A DNA stretch of 64,000 nucleotides from Ananas comosus. Its lineage: Eukaryota > Streptophyta > Magnoliopsida > Poales > Bromeliaceae. The notes under the pieces are model-generated. The model searched no databases. It had not been told where the DNA came from and worked only from the letters and a program-made list of their open reading frames with translations. The DNA lies in NCBI RefSeq assembly GCF_001540865.1, contig NC_033625.1, positions 11,012,190 to 11,076,189 on the forward strand, read 5' to 3'. Shown here piece by piece: positions 27,101 through 42,100 of this stretch (positions within the stretch are counted from its first letter, which is position 1; the number at the start of each line of letters is the position of its first letter). A program made the position numbers and the translations under genes.

Positions 27101-30100
27101 CCAAGTCATTTCAACGTAAATTCGGTGTAAAGAGTGGAGAAAGACATCAATAAAGGCGTCGAGCTAGTTGTCATAATTATGTCATAAACATACAACAATA
27201 AAACAAGGATGTCATCAATCCTGTGAGAGTCAAATATGGATAGATTTGCAGCGCTCACAATAAAACTACGTTCGGATAAGAAAGATGTGAACCCCTGAAA
27301 CCAAGCACGTGGCACCTGTTTAAGACCATTTTATGGCTTTCCAAAGCTTGCAAACATGATGAGGAAACAATAGGAAAACAACTTGGAACCCCATGGAGAA
27401 AGGCATTCTTCACATCAAGCTGACGAAGAGTCCATCCGGATAAGAGAGCAAAGCTGACGAAGAGTCCATCCAGATAAGAGGGGAACTAAAGTAACAGTTC
27501 AGATGGCGGTGTCCCTCTTTCCAAGCCGAATATGCTAGATTTGGAACAAGTTTTTTTTTCTGCTGCTTCAATGAATTGAGCGAACATGCTACTAGTACCA
27601 TCAACATATGAAGTCACTCCAAAACTTTCAAGAACATTCAGGAATACTTGTTTACACCAGTGATAGGTGGTGTCTATAAGCGCCGGATGAATTAGGGTTT
27701 TGATGTTGGTTATTAGTAGGGATGGTAAGGTTTTGACGTCGATGAGAGAAACGAAGTTCGGAATGATGCCTGGATCGCTATACCCTAGAGTTAGGGCTAC
27801 CGCTCTAATACCATGAGAGTTTGGATCAGAAGCCACCACACATCCTTTTAGGGTTTTATATTATACATATAAATAAGTACATGTGTATGCAAGGTACAGG
27901 CCAGTTGTCATACAACTGTATTAGTAACAAAATGGTTATAAACATTGACTAATATGGACTAATTTCAATCATCCCAAATACAGATGTGTTGATTACACAA
28001 ACAAAAACTATATTATTTTTACTTTCAACTTATGTTAGTTGGTATGAAAGCATATTAATAACAGCCTATTCTTATTAAGGCTACATCATTAGGTGGCTAT
28101 TTGCAAATGGGCAAATGTTTAGACAGTTCTAGTGCATTTTAGCCATATGGAGACCCAAAAGATATTGTTTGTGGTTTGATGTTACCTACAGGAAAACCTG
28201 TTGACGTAGTATAATTAATTGAGCTCAAATATGAAAATGAAACTACTAAATAATAAAAGATAAAATGTTACTAGCAAGACCTTATTCATGCTCCAATCCT
28301 TGTCCGGAACATTTTCAAGATGCCATAACCACATTTCTGGAATAGAAAGATTGACCCAGTAGTCAAATCCCAATCCACCTTGAGTGGTTGGCTCACACAA
28401 TCCAGGATAAAATGTTGCCTGCATAAAGAAATGTAACAGAACGAAATACAATGCCCATTAGTTGTCAAGCTCCTAAATTTCGTAAGAACATGTTAAAGGA
28501 TACTAGAACATGAAAACTTTAAGTATATCATAAATAAAAGTTAAAAATGTCAACGCAAGAGTTCTGACAAGATGAACTTTTGATAGTTGTAGCTCAAATA
28601 AATATCATACATACAATATAATAATGTAATCAATATTTTACAATTATTTTCCGATATAAGATATAAACTAAAGCCATACCACGCATTACATTTCGAACAT
28701 CTAGCCTCAGCCCTGGAAATTAATGGATTGGTCCATATAACAAGAATAAAGATATTCAACTCATCTCATATTGGTTATTGATGCATGCCCCTTTACTTAT
28801 AGCATTGCCTTTTAAGTGGTTGGCTGCTTATTTCACTCAGTAACTCACCTTACTGTGGTATTTTGTGTTAAGTCGCTTTATCTCAGCATGCCCTTGACTA
28901 CTTAGTTACCTTCCTTTCCCTTCATCCTTCTTTATGGTTCTCATTAAGTATCTCTGTTGCACCACTTGAATCCTTCAGTTTATTTTCGCATTACTTTTCT
29001 TGTTGTATCATGTTGATTATGTTTGAGTTGTAGAGCAGTATCACATGGATTATATTGCTAGACTATATTGCATGACGATAGTTAACCCGGTAGGTCAGTA
29101 TCACATATGATTTAGTGACATTGTTTGACCTGATTTGTTGTTGATGAAAAATTCAAAATTGAGTTCCGACTTTATCTTATTTTTTAATTTATTTTATTTA
29201 ATATTTAATATTATTTATTAATTAATATTTTTATTATTTATTTATTTGTCTTTCATGGCACGAAAGAAATCCTAACGAGATTTTCTCTTATTCCGTTTCT
29301 TGCACCAAAAGGGAGGGAATGTGGGTTCCGTTTCTTTCGCCTAAGGGAAAAAATGTGGCATTACGCCCTCTACTCCCTCTTCTCTTTATATATTCCTCTT
29401 CTGTTCTTATAGAGGTAGAGAAAAGACATTGAGATAAAAAAATAATCATCATCTCTTCATTTTTCACTCCTTTTCACATTATCTTATTTACTAGATGTTT
29501 AAAGAATCTCTGTCAACCTCCGCCACGTTCGTGCTCACAGGAGAAGGAATTTCGGTCGTACCTTGGGGTGTTGTTCTCAGTTAATCCCCAAGAAATGACA
29601 GGAATACGCCTTACGGCAGCGCTACGCACGCTTCCGGATAGATCAAATCTTTTAATTGGATTTTTTCGCTTATTCGTAAGTTTAATTTTATCTTTATAAC
29701 TGAATTAGTTAGATTTTGATTACAATCGAATTTAGCTGTATATATTTTTCCCAATAGGTCGACGAACATCCTATTGATCTCTCTCAACTATTTGCCGATG
29801 GTTTGGCTATTGAGCATATAGCATCTTTCGACACAGCTCATGGAGCATTTCACATATGCCAGCGGTTTTAGCCATCGTAACAGTATTCGTTTCGGGAAAA
29901 GTTATTGTGTCTCGAATTGTGAGCCCTATGCGCGGTATGTTTTGCAACAAGGTGATATGCCTGGTGACTGAGCATGGTGGCATTGCCTGAGAGATCTTTA
30001 CACCAACATAGCTATATGTGGATTGAGTTGGTTATTAGACTGTTCGTCTGGTTGATGCATACTTGTTTGTTTATTTATGTTACAGTAGTGATACATATAT

Positions 30101-33100
30101 ATCTTTTGATTAGTTATTCATTTCTTTTCCAGCTTTACTATTGCCACTGTACATGCTTTGATTATTAGTTCATACTTGTCAGAGTACTTTATCTCTCTCT
30201 TGTTTACCAGTAAGTACAGGTTGCTATCGGCGGCTTGCGGTACCCACTGGAAAACATGTGTACATGTTTCTCATCCCCTATTTTTCACACGTGACACTGG
30301 AAGTGAGGTTTGGGACAGTGCGTGACAGTGCTAGTAGATAGACGAGCTCCTATTTTGTGATGTCAATGTTTTAGTTTCACCTTTCATGTTTGGTTTTGCT
30401 TTTATATTTAGATTCATTTGATTTAGTAGTTTCATTATCTCTCAAGTTAATAAATACGGAATTATGTTTCTTGACATTTAGGTTATCTCTCGATTAATAA
30501 CTGTTGATTTAATTGTTCATTGATTATCTATCTGTTGGTCGGTTATTTATCCGTCTTTTTTGTTTCTATTGTTGTTCTTGTTGTGGTTGTTTGTGTTGGT
30601 TGATGTTATCATCCAGGGCTGTGTTTGGTTCGGGGGATATCCCCGAAACTAAAAGGATATCCCCCAACTTGTAACCAAACGTCAACGGAATTGGGAGGAA
30701 CAAATTATTCCGGTCAAAGCGGGTTGTTCTAGGGTGTTCTAAAACAACCCATTAAGGCTTCATTTGATTCGGATATAAGTAAGAACTGCTTATTTCAGGG
30801 ATAGGTACAAGTTCAAGTATAAGCAAGAATTAGACCGATTTTACGCTTGGATGAAAATTTGGTTGTTCCCAGAAATAAAAAAAATAACGTTTGGATGAAA
30901 AGTGGATTGTTCCCGGGAATAAGAAAAATTGTGTTTGGATAGGTGCGGAATAAGAAAATAGCGGGCAGTTATAAATAAAAAAATTATGATATTACTCCTC
31001 TCATTAAATTTGATTTTACAATTTTAAATTTTATATTTGACTTTTTTAATTTAAAATTTTAATTTTTAAATTAAAATTTGAATTTAAAATATTAAAATTT
31101 AAAATCTCAAATTTTAAATTTTAATTTATCAAAATTTTAATTTTAAATTTAAGATCAAACTTAAATTTTAAAAAATATAAAATATCAAATTTTAAATTTG
31201 AAAAATATAAAATATCAAATTTTTAAATCTAAAATTTGAAATTTTAGAATTTAAAAATTTAATAATTTTGAATTTTGAATTAAAATTATAATTCGTAAAA
31301 AATTTACATTATAATTTAAATTTATCTTCTCTCTTCTCTCGTCGTGTAACTAGGGAGAGAACGGAGGATGATCCCGCACCGATCCGGTCTCGCGAGTCGT
31401 CTCTCTCTCTCTCTCTTCATCTCTCTCTCTCCCTGGTACAAGCTTTGTTCCACTAAAGGGATAACCCATTAAGATGGGGAATATTGTTCGTTCCCCATTT
31501 TTTTTTTTGGGTATAAGAGAGGAATACAGGTCTTATTCCCAGTCCTTCCTACGCCATCCCAAACCGTATGCTAAAGTTATTCCTAAGAAAATAGGAAAAC
31601 TTTGTTCTTCACTTTATTTTATTAGATAACTAGATACATAAATAAGTATATCTTTATGATAATATATTTTTACTTGAATCTTAATATATAATGTAAATTA
31701 ATTAAATTTGATTAATTATTTATTTTATTAAGTTTTAGCATTTATATATTAATATTTAATTATTGTATTTCAGACTCAGTATTGTATATATTCAATTTTT
31801 TTCATATACTATATATTTCTTTTAAATTTGTATTGAAATTTGAATTATGCTACTATACTATCGATAGTACCAAGTGCCTGGTGTTATTAGGTTTTCGGCC
31901 TTTGGATGAAAGGTTGTGCGATTAGGGTGATAGTGGTCTCCGGTTATGATGATAGTGGTCCCCTAGGATTGAGTGGGCGGTTGGTTAGATAGTATGATCT
32001 AACGAGTGCAAATGGTCAAAAGGATAGATCTAACAGCGAAAAAACTTGATAACACCAAGTGCTTGGTACTATCGATAGTATAGTAGTCGGACTGTTGACA
32101 TTTATAGTATTATTAATTAAAATTATATGGATATTGCTAGTATTATATTTTATTCATTACATATTATTATGGATAAATTATATAAAATACAATGTTATAT
32201 AGAAAATAAATTAAATATACTAATATAAACTAAATTGTTACATAAAATATTATATTATAAATTGTAGCATAAAATAATTTTATATAAAATATAATGGTAT
32301 AAATTAATTATTTTATTTTTTAAAACATATTTGGTCATTATTCTAGACTTTTATCGAAATGCTTCTAATGATATTCTCTAGAATATTCCTGAATGCATCC
32401 AAACACAAATTTACAGTTGTTTTAGCTTTTACCGGAATATCCTCTCTTCTTCAGAACAACAAAATTTATCCCCCAAGTTATAGTTCTCGAACCAAACACA
32501 GCCTAGGTTCCTACGCTGTGCATGTATAGGGGAGACTGTTCGTTTGTACAAAGGAAACTCTATCCATGCAGCGGTTCAGTGTACATATGGGGGCAGTCTT
32601 TGATTTTGGTTATATGTTTTTAGCTATTTTCTTGTAACAAGTTTTCCAAAAGAAACCCCAAGGCATGACATGGCATGCCATTGGCACAGGGGGGTTGCCG
32701 ACATTTGCACACCCTGTGCCGCTACGTGTCGTGCCGCTGATACAACGACACAAGCTGTGCTAGCGGAATCCTTGATAGCAAATAATAAAAAAATTAAAGT
32801 AGGGGATTATGTCTAAGCCTTGAAAAATGGCAGGGAAAATGAATTCAATGCAATTAATTCTAATATTGAACAAAGGTCTTAACACAATATCTTACTATAA
32901 TGTTGATGTTGAGGGACCAACAAGATAAGGCATGGCAAGATTGTGAATTAGTGAGTTTTTCCGAATTGAGATTGGGAGGCTAATTTCAATGATTGTTTGA
33001 TCTCCTACTCTGTTGACAGTAGTTATCTCGAACATAATCCACACTATATTTCCTTGTGATTGCCCTACATTTATTATGCATTCATTAGTTCATTACAAAT

Positions 33101-36100
33101 AAAAGCATTCTCATGTTGCTGATTTCTGATTCCTATCTGTCATTTCCTTCTCAATACTATTTGTTTTTGTTTATAAAGTCAAACATGCAACTTGTTGTTG
33201 ATATGAAATGCTGAATACTTGTTTTCTCAAATTATAGTAAAAGATATTGTTTGCACCCCATTATATATAAATTGTAGTACTCGAGAAAAATCATTGGAAA
33301 CAAATATTGTTGGTTAGGGAACCTTAAACATGTGCACCTGAATCTTAGTGCAAGCCAATGAAATCGGACTAATAATGAGAATGCTTGTACATATCAGGGC
33401 AGTTGCTGCATAAACTCTAAAACTCTAGTTATTCACATTTTCTCTACATATCTTGTATTGTTAGTAGAGACAATGTAGATTCTTGATTTGTTAATATCCA
33501 TCTACCTATGCACCTTGTTTCAGGTTATCCTTAAAGTGTATTTCGACCCGAAAACTTGTCAGCACGATATGGCGTAGTGCATGTCGAGCCGTGCCAATGC
33601 GTGCCGGCCACAAAAAATGCATGTGTACCGACACATAATGGCATTTTTTTTTTTTTTGCAATAAGATATTCTAATTGCTTATTGTGTACCTTCATCAAAT
33701 CTTTTGAACTTTATTAAAAAAATTACTTACTAATTTAAAGAAAAGAGAGTTTTGAGCTGTGCCATCGGCACGGTAGTTGTATCGTGCCGATATATTGCTG
33801 ACATGATATGGCACGGTAAATACGGCCCATGCCGATGGGTACTTAAATCCTTGTTTTAAGTATTATCTGGTATATAGCTTTTACTTGCTCTGTTATGCCT
33901 TCGGTAGGGCCTAATGAGTACAGATTGCTTCTCTTAGTATTTCTACACACTAGACTACATTACATAGTTCTTACCCATTTTCAGTTTTCTTCCTTCGCGG
34001 GTAAAGCCTTAAGTACAGGTAAGGAGACCATACAGTAAGCATCAACGAAACAATAGAACCTAAATGGCCCCAAAATTTAATTTATGATGGTTTGGAAGTA
34101 GCTTATGTACTAAAAAGGCTTTGAGCTTGTACATGATCGTTTTGGAATGAATGTGGGACTGGATAAGTTATTTAAACCTTATGTTATTAGTTGGTTATTG
34201 GAGAAATAAGATAAGAGTAATGTTCAAATGAACGTATTTATGCTTATCTATAAGCATTTACACGGGAATGGTTTAAGATGTGGTTGAGTTAGCGACCAAC
34301 TAGATGAGATTTTGTATTATGCAAATAATTTAAGTATTATACAGGTTGCTTGTGAAAATAATGAAATTGTTATACAGTTCCTTGTGATCCATCGCCTTGC
34401 ATGCTCAATGGGTGAAACATAAGTATGACAGTATACATGCTATTGTACACCGGTTGGGCTTCTGAATCAAGGCATGACAAAGTAGTGAAACGAATAAAAT
34501 ACCAGTTTCACAGCATGTATTGCGGGAATATTTTGAACTATACATGCTTAGCATCAATAGTAGAGGTCTGATTTGCTACTAAGTGCATTATAACCTCACT
34601 AAAAGCTTGTTACCAACGCTACTTAAGTACCAAACTTGATATTTTCTCACAGTAATGGTCATTTCTATTAGCAAGGTAACACATTCTCAATGCTCAAAAT
34701 CACCTTGACCATATTAGTCGCTTTTAATTTCATCAGTATTTTCAATTTTCTAATACAAAAATAAAATTTTATGTTTGATGTGCCTCAAAATTTATTTATT
34801 GAGTTCAATTTTGTTCCCCTAATTCGCCAAAAATATTGTGGTGTAAAAAATTATGATAAAATAATTTGTGAAAAAAAAATGAATGTCAGACCTAGAAAAA
34901 AAAAATTCAAGCCAATAGGCCCACATGGTATGGATCGAAAATATAAATTAAATAAATTGAACCATAAATTGATAAACAAAAAAATTAAATTATAATTTTC
35001 ATCACGTATCTAACAAATAAATCTTCGAGTGCAAAAATAAAATTTTAGGGGGGATGGGGTACCCAGAATATTTCGGGTTATTGAGTTCAATTTTGTTCCC
35101 CTAATTCGCCAAAAGTGTTGTGGTGTGACAAATTTTGATAAAATAATTTGTGAAAAAAAAATGAATGTCAGTGGTGGAAGATGAGGGTTCCGGCCGATAG
35201 GCCCACGTGGTATGGATCGAAAATATAAATTAAAAATTTGCCCATATATTGATAAACAAAAAAATTAAATTATAATTTTTTTGACTTATCTAACAAATAA
35301 ATCTTCGATTTCCAACGTCTTTTGGGGGGGATGGGGTACCCAGAATGTTTCGGGTACCTCAAAGAACAAAACAAAAGAAAANGACTACTCTTTGTCTTCC
35401 TGATTTACGGTGGTTTTTTTTGGTTCACCGTACTCGCCGTGTTGTGTCTTTTTGATCGTTGTTGTCCTATCCGGTTCGCTATGGTGCACCCTGTGGCCTC
35501 CTCGTTTTTTCCTAATGTCTCTTCGACTTTAATGACATCGTCATCGTGACTATGAAATCATCATGACATCGCGGTCATAACATCGTCGTGACATCGCCAC
35601 CATGACATCGCCGTTCCATCTAATAATACTCTCTTCTTTATATGTGAGCGTTTCTTCCCTCCTTTCTTTTTTTCCTGCTCGTTGCGGCTACTCTAAACCG
35701 CTCCCTCTTCCCGTCGCAACCTAGAAATACGGGATCTTAATCCCCAACTGAGATTACGGCACTTTCTTTTCGTTTTCTCATATCGGGAGATCCCAACATA
35801 ACTAATCTTATTTATCACATGTTTGGTTGGGTAATATCATTCTAATGTTAGTCTCTATGGTATATCTGGATATGATTTACTCCATTATTTATTATGTTAT
35901 GATTTATATAAGACAGTATGATTTATATAGCATTGTGAGAAAAAAGACGAGTCTTAACTTTACGACATAGAAAAAACAATCGAAGGTGTAACTACATCCG
36001 AATACTTTTAGAAAGGTGACGTAGAAGTTGAACACCTCGAGAACTAACTACACACACCGAACCGAGGCGTGTATAACGTGTAATCTACCTCTTCATACAA

Positions 36101-39100
36101 CTTGCGTTTCTAATTTCACAGCAGGACACGGCATGGCACGGGGGTTTTTCCCCCCCCCCCAGGCGCCGTATCACACACATAGCACGACAGATGCGTGGTC
36201 TGTCACGCTATGCGCCGTGACACGGCACGGCCGTCACACACACACGAATTCTCAGTTGGTAATCTGACTTTTTCCTTATCTTTTTGTAGTGGAAATTCTT
36301 TCATGTCTTCTTCTATATCGTCTCTATCCATTGTTAACATAAAATCCTCATACCTTTAAAACTCACGGATTCTACATACGTTTGGTGTGCAAGCAAGTGG
36401 TTTCTTAATGTCTTCTTTTGCAGTTCCTCAGTCTGTTTCACCATCTGAGCAATTATCTCCCTTTCCTACTGTTGGCATTTGGTTAAATCGAATCGGGTGC
36501 GCCCATGATCGGGCTCGATCCGACGGTTATTATGTTGTCTAATTGGGCTAGAATTAATCTCTCTTTTAAATTGAAAAGCTATTTAGAGATATATTCTAAC
36601 CATATGAGGATAACAATTAAAAACCGATTTGGCCTTATCTCTTACGTACCTATTAAGATTTTGGAATCCCTTATAAATATACGGGCTATCTCTCATAAGA
36701 GAGAACAAGAAAACCAAGAGAGAAACATAGAAACCACATTTTCCATTAACCTATTATTCTAGAAGGTCTTAAACGGTGGATTGGAGATCGTGCTCGTTTG
36801 TAGTTTGATCCACCGTGAGTTTGGAGCGATAGAAGACCTTCGTGGACAATCCGAAGACACCTGAATCAACCTCTACGATCCGAGCTCGTCGCATTCTAAT
36901 GCGAGTCGCTTCCGCAAAAAGGTACGAACGAATATTTCCGCTGCATTCTATACCTACCAACTTGAATAATACTGCCATACAGGTTTGCAATGAGAATAAT
37001 GCCTCTATTGCTAGTCAAGCTAGACTCTTGAGTTTATAACAGACGAAATACATCCCAACCTAATGCACTCACTTCTCCTATTGATACGGCACCTCCACAC
37101 TATGGCCCTCCACCTTTCCCTTACCTAATACTACCCTACCGATAGTATCCTCTGCCTCGCCTACTTTGCCTATTGACTCTCTTTTACTTTCTCGTACCCA
37201 CTCTATGATTATCAGATCCCTGGCAAAGGTTTGTCTCAGTCTACCACCTTCCTGGCTTCTAAGAACTCCATTCTCTCTACTGAGTTTAAATCCTTTGCTG
37301 AGGCTTCTCATCCACTTCTCAGGATGCAGGTTGGCGTGCAACTATGGCAGCATAGTATCATACTTTATTGGCTAACTCTACTTGGGATCTTGTTCCTCCT
37401 CCCTCATCTATCAATCTTAGTGGCTGCAAGTGAGTATACAAAGCCAAGTAGAAGACAGATGGTTCTCTTAAGCGTCTCAAAGCTCGACTCCTGGCTCAAG
37501 ACTACAAACAGCAACAAGGTATTGACTTCGATAAGACTTTTTTCCCGATCATCAAGCCAACTACTATTCGTATAGTTCTTTCTAGTGCATTCTCGTCTAG
37601 GTTGCCACTTCGACAACTTGATGTGAAGAATGCATTTCTTCATGGCTTTCTTTCTGAGGAAGTTTATATGCGGCAACCGCCAGGTTTTATCCACTCTTCT
37701 TTTCCTCATTATGTCTGTCGTTTATGCAAAGCAATCTATGGTCTTAAGCAAGCGCCTCGATCTTGGTTTCAACGTTTTTTTTTTTTTTTCTTTCTGAACT
37801 ATGTTTCATTAAAAGCACTGTTGATCCCTCGATGTTTATTTTGTCAATCCTCTTTTGGTACCCTTGTTCTTCTTTTATATGCCGATGATATTATTGTCAC
37901 CGAAAGCTCATCCTCTCTTTTGGTCGCCCTTTTCAACACCTTGCAACGGGAATTTGCAATAAAGGACTTAGGTCCGCTACATTATTTTTCGGGTATTAAG
38001 CTTAACTGCTCTTCTTCGGGTCTTTATCTAACTCAACAGAAATATGCGCATCAACTGCTTATGCGTCATGGGTTTCTTAATAGTAAACCTGTTTCCACTC
38101 CACTGTCTCCGACCACCCATCTTTCGTCTCATGAGGAGCGTCTCCTTGAAGATCCCTACACTTTATCATTAGATGGTTGGTGCCTTGCAATATCTTACCT
38201 TCACATGCACCAATATTTCATATGCTGTCAATTCAGTTGCTTAGTATCTTCACGCACCTCGTGAGCCACACATGCAAGCAGTTAAATGTCTCCTCTATTA
38301 TGTTCGGGGCATGATGTCATATGGCATTCCTATCTCTCACTGTGTCAATCTTTCGTTTGTCGCCTTTTCCGATGCGGATTGGGCTGGTTGTTCGGATACG
38401 CACCAGTCTACTTCAGGATATTGCATATCTCTTAGACCATCCTTCGCTTGTCGTCTTTTCCAATGCGAATTGGGCTGGTTGTCCAGATACACACCGGTCT
38501 ACTTCAGGACAATGCATATCTCTTTAGACCTGACCTTATCTCATGGTCAGCTAAGAAACAGCCTACCATTTCTCGATCTAGTTCTGAAGCAGAGTATCGC
38601 GATGTGGCTTACACGCTTGCCAAGATGATTTGGATCCATCGTCTGCTTCGTGATCTTGGTGCTTCCTTGTGGCACTCTATTTGCATCCTATTGTGATAAC
38701 ATTAGCATCACATACCTTGCTGCCAATCCTATTCTACCACCACATGCAAGAAAAGGCTGCCGTCCTTGTCATCCAATAAGTGTGGGAAACTACCACATGA
38801 AATTGATACATAAAGAAAAAGCAAAATAAAAAATTTTCTGCTGGTACAAGGTTAGTTATGCTGAAAAGATGCGCAAAGAACTACCCCCATAAACATGTTA
38901 TGCATTCAACTACTTCGAGAGGTTATTTATTGGTTTTATGTCATATAAGGAATTCCCTTTATTAACCTCATGATCTATTACATCTTGAAAGTTATACCTC
39001 TAGATTATTTTTTGAGGTCTTGATCCCACCGAGTGTAAGCTATAAATGTCTTATAAACTTTATCTAGATACTCGCCAAATTCAATCTAAAATTTACTACT

Positions 39101-42100
39101 TGTGCAAATTGGTGTATTTTTGACACATTTTATGTGATGATATGGTGCTTAAATGCTTAGGTATTATATTTTTAGGTTTTCCCCATCTAGAACATGTTTT
39201 TAAAATTTGAATTTGAGTTTCGCTTGATTTTTCAAATCAATTTTTGGCCATATTCCGCTGAGCTTTCAGAACTAGGTTCAAGTTCCAAAACACAACTCAT
39301 GTTTCAAAACCACGTTTCAGGTTCTGCAAAATCCGATGGCATTTTGGGTGAGACAAGGTTGAGGTTCTGAAGCGTGCTTCATGGTTCCGAAACCTAGTGC
39401 CAACTCCTATATCTAGGGGTTCCGAAACCCAATTGAATCCCTTTCTCATTCTTTCATCTGAAGAGCTTTAACTTCTCCAACTTCTTTCTCTCATGATTTC
39501 TCACCCGCAACACCTAGGACTTGCTGGAGATTGGTAAGATTTCATTCTTCCTTTTGTATTCTTATAATGCCCTAGTTCATGTTTTATGGTAGATTTTTTA
39601 TTCTCTTGTGATTGTTCTTGGATTGTCAATTAAAGAGTGGATTATTGTAGTCATACATGCTTATTTTGGTCTCATTGTCTCTTTATTCATCACACTCCAC
39701 ATTTACATGACCTAAAAACCTCCAATGGAATTCAAGCTAAGAACTTGTCTTATATCATATTAAAGAATGTAAAACAATCATTTCTCTCCAAAAACTTTAG
39801 CCACTTGGGAATGGTGGTTTTAATATTTACTAGTGAAGGCACCCGCGCTTTGTGACGGGTCGATTCCGCAGAACTAAATAAATAAATGAACTTGAAGAAA
39901 AGAAAAACAGTACAAAAAAAATAAAAGAGTCAAAGAATAAAAAAATAAAAATAAAAGAAACTAAAGAAGAAACAGCAGCTATTTCAGAGAAAGCATAGGA
40001 ATAAAAGTATAAGGAGGATAAAAAAAGAATAAGGGAAAAACTATAAGAATAATAAACTATATTTGTAGTAACAGTAAAAGTTGAGGATTAAAATATCATA
40101 TATTTCATTGTTCGAGTCGAAATTCCAATTAATTAAAGTTTAAGAACCAAAGTGTCACGCACCTCATAGTTGAGCCTAAAAATTATAGCACATTAACGTA
40201 TGAGGACTAATATCACGCCTCTATAGTTTGAGGACGCAAAAGAGTAATTTATCCTTTGTTATGTTTTTATTTTTATTCTAAACAAAAGAGAGGGTTGATC
40301 ATAAATCATTTGTTCAATTAGTAATTTTATTCGAGGAAAGAATCTATTAAATATCTAATAAATTTTAGAATGCCTAATTGTTAAAACTAAAGGTCGACCA
40401 ATCATATATTGGACATTCCAGAAGATTTTAAATGTGAAGTTGATCGCTCATCAGACTATAAATATTGTATTGAAATTTGATACTAAAATCAAAAATAAAA
40501 CATATATAATTTCTGAACTATGAACTATTTTGAATCAGCTATCCAACCTTTCAAAATTATGTTTTATATGAGTTAGTCAATGGTATTTTGACTTTAAAAT
40601 TGAATGCATCGTTTTAGTTTTATAGTTAGTATGCTTCATACAATTCTCGCAACTAATTTTTTAAATAAGTAACTAATTTAAACTCTATCAATCTCTTTTT
40701 TTTTTATTGTACAATCTATATCTAAATGAGCAATGTTATAAAATTAAAATTTATATTTAGGCATACAATATAAATTATTTGAAAGTATATGTAAAATATT
40801 ATATTTTTAAGTTTTTATAATGAGAGGAAAAATAAGATTAATAAAAAAGGGCCAATCAGTGGAAGAGAGAGAGAGAAGCAAAATTGAGATAAAATACAAA
40901 GAAAAGGGGCCGGCCCCACCCCAGCCCACCCACTCCCAAAGTCTAAGTTGCTATAATAGTGCCACGTGGGATTGAAACTGATAATTCATTGTATTGTATA
41001 CATATTCAACAAGAATTCCAATTTGGAGCTCTTACTGCAAGAGAGAAAAGATTTGAGGGGATTCTAATATAGTGTTTCTCATAATAGCACTTCTCAAAAC
41101 AGCATTTGTCAATATACTAAAACCATACAACAGGTAGAAAGATCTAAGGGTGATCCTGTCCAACAATGCTGTCTCCCACCACACTCCTCATGAATTGTTT
41201 AAGTCAGCCTCCCTCATGGGATTGTTTAAGTTAGCCTATTCACCGAACGTAGTAGTAATTCCTCTTCATCTACTAATGAAATACGCTTGGAATTTTGTTT
41301 ATGGAAAATTTTATTAATAAATCTATATAAATGCACATTAGTTTGTAAATGAACTCACGTCCGCTAACGCCAATTTGGTCGATCCGGCCCGTACACAGAC
41401 GCGAACGGACAGAACCTCCTCTGTCCGCCCAAGGCTCACAACACACGAGTACTGTATAAAGAAATAAACAGTTCCTCCAGGATAACGTTTCAATACACAT
41501 GGCTTGCACGAGGGCAAGCAACAAACCAAGTGATAGTAAGCTAGCATACTGAAAATTCACTGTAATTTAAAACTTTCAAACTGAACTGCATTAACTAAAC
41601 ATTTCAATTATCCAGTTCAGTTTGAAAGTTTTAAATTACAGTGATATTCATGTTTAGCTAGCTTTACTATCACTTGTGATTGTTGCTTGCCTTCGTGCAA
41701 GCCATGTATACTGAAATGTGATCTTGGGAATTGTTTATTTCTTTATACATGTACTCGTTGTTGTTGAGCCTTGGGCGGACAGAGGAGGTTCTGTCTGTTC
41801 GGCGTCTGTGTACGGGCCCGGATCGACCAAATTGGCGTTAGCGGGACGTGACAGATAGAGTGGTATTAGAGCAACTAGTCTAACTACTAGTCATAACATA
41901 ATGAGTTCTTTGTTAATGTTCACATTCAAATTTTTTGCACATTAAAAATGATTCATCACACTCCAAAAATGTCATCATATGGCATCATACATCAGTTCAA
42001 CTGCATTACATAGCAGTAGGCAAACCTATAAATAGAATAGCATTTATGTTTATAATAAAAAGTGGGCTTTTTTGCATTTGGCCCCCTCAAAAAAATTATT

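Larger units (their letters stand above)
25178..27990 (-). mobile_element. Decayed Ty1/Copia retrotransposon, minus strand
   Basis: Minus-strand frames give PRAWFQGFTSFL and ILVLLLYVYDIIM (27106-27315; reverse transcriptase, YVDD changed to YVYD) and ISTPLLLTTHLS, LYSYRQIVEALQYPTFTRLD (26691-26999). A primer-binding-like ATGGTATTAGAGCGGTAG lies at about 27800-27817 on that strand, next to an LTR-like block at 27850-27990 that recurs at 23622-23747. Many stops; the active-site Asp is lost. Two TRIM elements are inserted in it. Confidence 0.75.
28780..32670 (+). repeat. LTR fragment (family of 49143-51822) with nested insertions
   Basis: Shares, in order, words with the solo LTR at 49143-51822: GACATTGTTTGAC, GAGCATATAGCATC, GCATTTCACAT, CCTATG, TGGTGACTGAGCA, GTGGCATTGCCT, GGCGGCTTGCGGTACCCACT and CATGTTTCTCATCCCC. 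It ends CCCAAGGCATGACA. It is interrupted by 29145-29757 and by the TIR element at 30617-32503. The 5' part is missing. Confidence 0.65.

Noticed and set aside
30757..31571. Second TIR element nested in the 30617-32503 element
   Set aside because: The candidate ends (AGGCTTCATTTGATTCGG and CCCAAACCGTATGC) match too poorly to call inverted repeats.
37602..38264. Intact gene with a 220-codon frame
   Set aside because: It is the reverse transcriptase part of a Copia element whose upstream and downstream parts are frameshifted.
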